From: JADGHX01 sp035760965
GTDB taxonomy: Bacteria > Pseudomonadota > Gammaproteobacteria > Steroidobacterales > Steroidobacteraceae
Assembly (NCBI GenBank): GCA_035760965.1
Contig: DASTRY010000057.1
Span: 35,274-99,273, forward strand
Direction of reading: 5' to 3'
Length of the DNA stretch: 64,000 nt
Below are positions 62,583 to 64,000 of the stretch, piece after piece. Each line of letters opens with the position of its first letter. Positions within the stretch are counted from its first letter, which is position 1. The position numbers were made by a program, and so were the translations under genes. The notes under the pieces are model-generated. The model was given only the letters and a program-made list of their open reading frames with translations. It did not search any database and was not told where the DNA came from.

Positions 62583-64000
62583 TCAATCCCCGGCGAGCGC
62601 CAGCAGGCTCGCATTGCCGCCGACCGCGGCGGTGTTGATGGTGATCGTCTGCTCCGTCCCGAAGCGATGCAGATAATGCGGGCCGCCCGCCTTCGGGCCG
62701 GTGCCGGAGAGCCCCATGCCGCCGAACGGCTGCACGCCGACGACGGCGCCGATCATGTTGCGGTTGACGTAGACGTTGCCGACGCGGGCCCGCGCGGCGA
62801 TCCGCTGGGCCGTGGCGTCGATGCGAGTGTGAACGCCCAGCGTCAGGCCGTAGCCCAACGCGTTCACCGCATCGACCACTTTGTCGAGGTCCGCCGCACG
62901 ATAACGCACGACATGCACGATGGGCCCGAAGACCTCGCGTTCAAGCGCCCTCAAGCTCGGCAGCTCGACCAGTAGCGGGGCGAAGAAGCGCCCATTGCGC
63001 GTTTCGGGCGGCAGCTTCACCTGGTGGTGCCAGGCGTTTGCGGTAATCCGCTCGGCGTGCTGCTGAAGCATGTTCAGAGCATCACGATCGATGACGGGAC
63101 CGACGTCGGTGGCCAGCAACGCCGGATCCCCGATCCGTAGCTCATCCATGTAGCCGGCGAGCAGCTCGAGCACGCGCGGCGCGATCTCGTTCTGGAGCAC
63201 CAGCACGCGCAACGCCGAGCAGCGCTGGCCGGCGCTATTGAAGCCCGAGGCCACTGCATCGAGCACCACTTGCTCCGGGAGCGCGGAGCTATCGACGATC
63301 ATCGCGTTGAGACCGCCGGTCTCCGCGATGAGCGTGGCAATGCCGGCGTTGCGCGCGGCGAGGCTCCGCTCGATGAGGTGCGCGGTATCGGTCGAACCGG
63401 TGAAGGCTACGCCGGCGACGCGCGGATCGCGCGTCAGCGCCGCACCAACCGTGCCGCCCTCGCCGGGAAGGAACTGCAGGACTTGCGGAGGGACACCCGC
63501 TCCATGCAGCAGCTCTACCGCCAACGCTGCCGTGAGCGGCGTTTGCTCCGCCGGCTTCGCGATGACGGCGTTGCCGGCGGCCAGCGCCGCAGCGACCTGG
63601 CCGGTGAAGATGGCGAGCGGAAAATTCCACGGACTGATGCAAACGAATACGCCCTTGCCGCGCAGGCGTAGCGAGTTGCGCTCGCCCGTCGGCCCGACGA
63701 GCACCTTCTCCTCGCCGAATTCGGTGCGCGCCTGGACGGCGTAGTAACGCAGGAAATCCACAGCCTCGCGGACTTCCGCGATCCCGTCGTTGAGCGTCTT
63801 GCCCGCTTCGAGCGTGCAGCGCGCGATGAAGGCGCCGCGATGGGCTTCGAAGGCATCCGCCGCGCGCAGCAGGATCGCCGCGCGCTGCGCCGCGTGGATG
63901 GCATCCCAACCGGGCTGCGCAGCTTGGGCGCTCGCCAGCGCTCGTTCGGCATCCGCGGCCGAAGCCTGCACGACGGTTCCCACGACATGGCTTTCATTCG
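62583..64000 (-). CDS. putA: Proline utilisation protein PutA, aldehyde dehydrogenase part, 5' end cut off
   Basis: The visible 472 codons run to base 64000 without a convincing start and form the C-terminal half of bifunctional PutA: the 1-pyrroline-5-carboxylate dehydrogenase, which oxidises glutamate semialdehyde to glutamate with NAD. The NAD region is CISPWNFPLAIFTGQVAAAL, the catalytic Glu is in AETGGLNAMIVD, and the catalytic Cys is in GFNSAGQRCSALRVL. It ends GGNASLLALAGD, the usual short C-terminus of PutA. The proline dehydrogenase half should lie just beyond the right edge, unless the gene is a separate dehydrogenase. Confidence 0.9.
   Translation of the reverse strand, partial: NESHVVGTVVQASAADAERALASAQAAQPGWDAIHAAQRAAILLRAADAFEAHRGAFIARCTLEAGKTLNDGIAEVREAVDFLRYYAVQARTEFGEEKVLVGPTGERNSLRLRGKGVFVCISPWNFPLAIFTGQVAAALAAGNAVIAKPAEQTPLTAALAVELLHGAGVPPQVLQFLPGEGGTVGAALTRDPRVAGVAFTGSTDTAHLIERSLAARNAGIATLIAETGGLNAMIVDSSALPEQVVLDAVASGFNSAGQRCSALRVLVLQNEIAPRVLELLAGYMDELRIGDPALLATDVGPVIDRDALNMLQQHAERITANAWHHQVKLPPETRNGRFFAPLLVELPSLRALEREVFGPIVHVVRYRAADLDKVVDAVNALGYGLTLGVHTRIDATAQRIAARARVGNVYVNRNMIGAVVGVQPFGGMGLSGTGPKAGGPHYLHRFGTEQTITINTAAVGGNASLLALAGD

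Overview
The window is a compact, GC-rich stretch of bacterial chromosome with short intergenic gaps, many start/stop overlaps, GTG and TTG starts, and no phage, insertion sequence or CRISPR array. Gene order points to a gammaproteobacterium of the Xanthomonadales/Nevskiales/Steroidobacter type: hrcA-grpE-dnaK-dnaJ-dapB-carAB-greA, rlmE-ftsH-folP-glmM-tpiA-secG-tRNA-Leu-nuoABCD, bamC-dapA-gcvR-bcp, and a SUF operon headed by an Rrf2 regulator and using SufU. The placement is an inference from synteny and protein families; no 16S gene is present.

Bases 1-20200 form one long leftward array. Read on the minus strand it runs: heat-shock genes under a clear RpoH-type promoter, lysine gene dapB, the carAB operon with its own promoter and an unusual leader, greA, rlmE, ftsH, folP, glmM, tpiA, secG, a tRNA-Leu and the start of the NADH dehydrogenase operon (nuoD is cut by the left edge). 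Bases 20390-25730 carry nadK-recN, fur facing bamE, the ratA-ratB toxin-like pair, smpB and tmRNA (ssrA). SmpB and tmRNA, the two halves of ribosome rescue, are convergent neighbours.

Bases 25800-35400 are the least conventional part: a DUF481 outer-membrane protein, a UdgX-type uracil-DNA-binding protein, a carbamoylputrescine-amidase-like enzyme, a FrnE-like thioredoxin-fold protein, a Gfo/Idh/MocA dehydrogenase, three small unrecognised proteins, the Prc protease, and a coiled-coil protein beside a DUF1249 protein. Bases 35384-47200 return to core genes: ppsR facing ppsA, orn facing rsgA, recR-ybaB-dnaX, the 4.5S SRP RNA and a tRNA-Ser, a much shortened BamC-like lipoprotein, dapA, gcvR-like, bcp and a PIN-PhoH ATPase.

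Bases 47200-53900 hold envelope genes: bepA, mlaA and, convergent to it, the mlaFEDCB phospholipid-transport operon behind a class I aldolase gene. Bases 54000-61210 carry the SUF iron-sulfur operon (Rrf2 regulator, sufBCDSU, sufT, Rieske ferredoxin, SixA-like phosphatase). The right end has sdaA and the aldehyde-dehydrogenase end of putA, cut by the window edge.

I found no wholly new multigene defence or biosynthetic system. The best leads are the carA leader ORF spanning a terminator-like hairpin, a strong terminator between hrcA and grpE, the UdgX protein, the reduced BamC, and several sharp unexplained palindromes in promoter regions.
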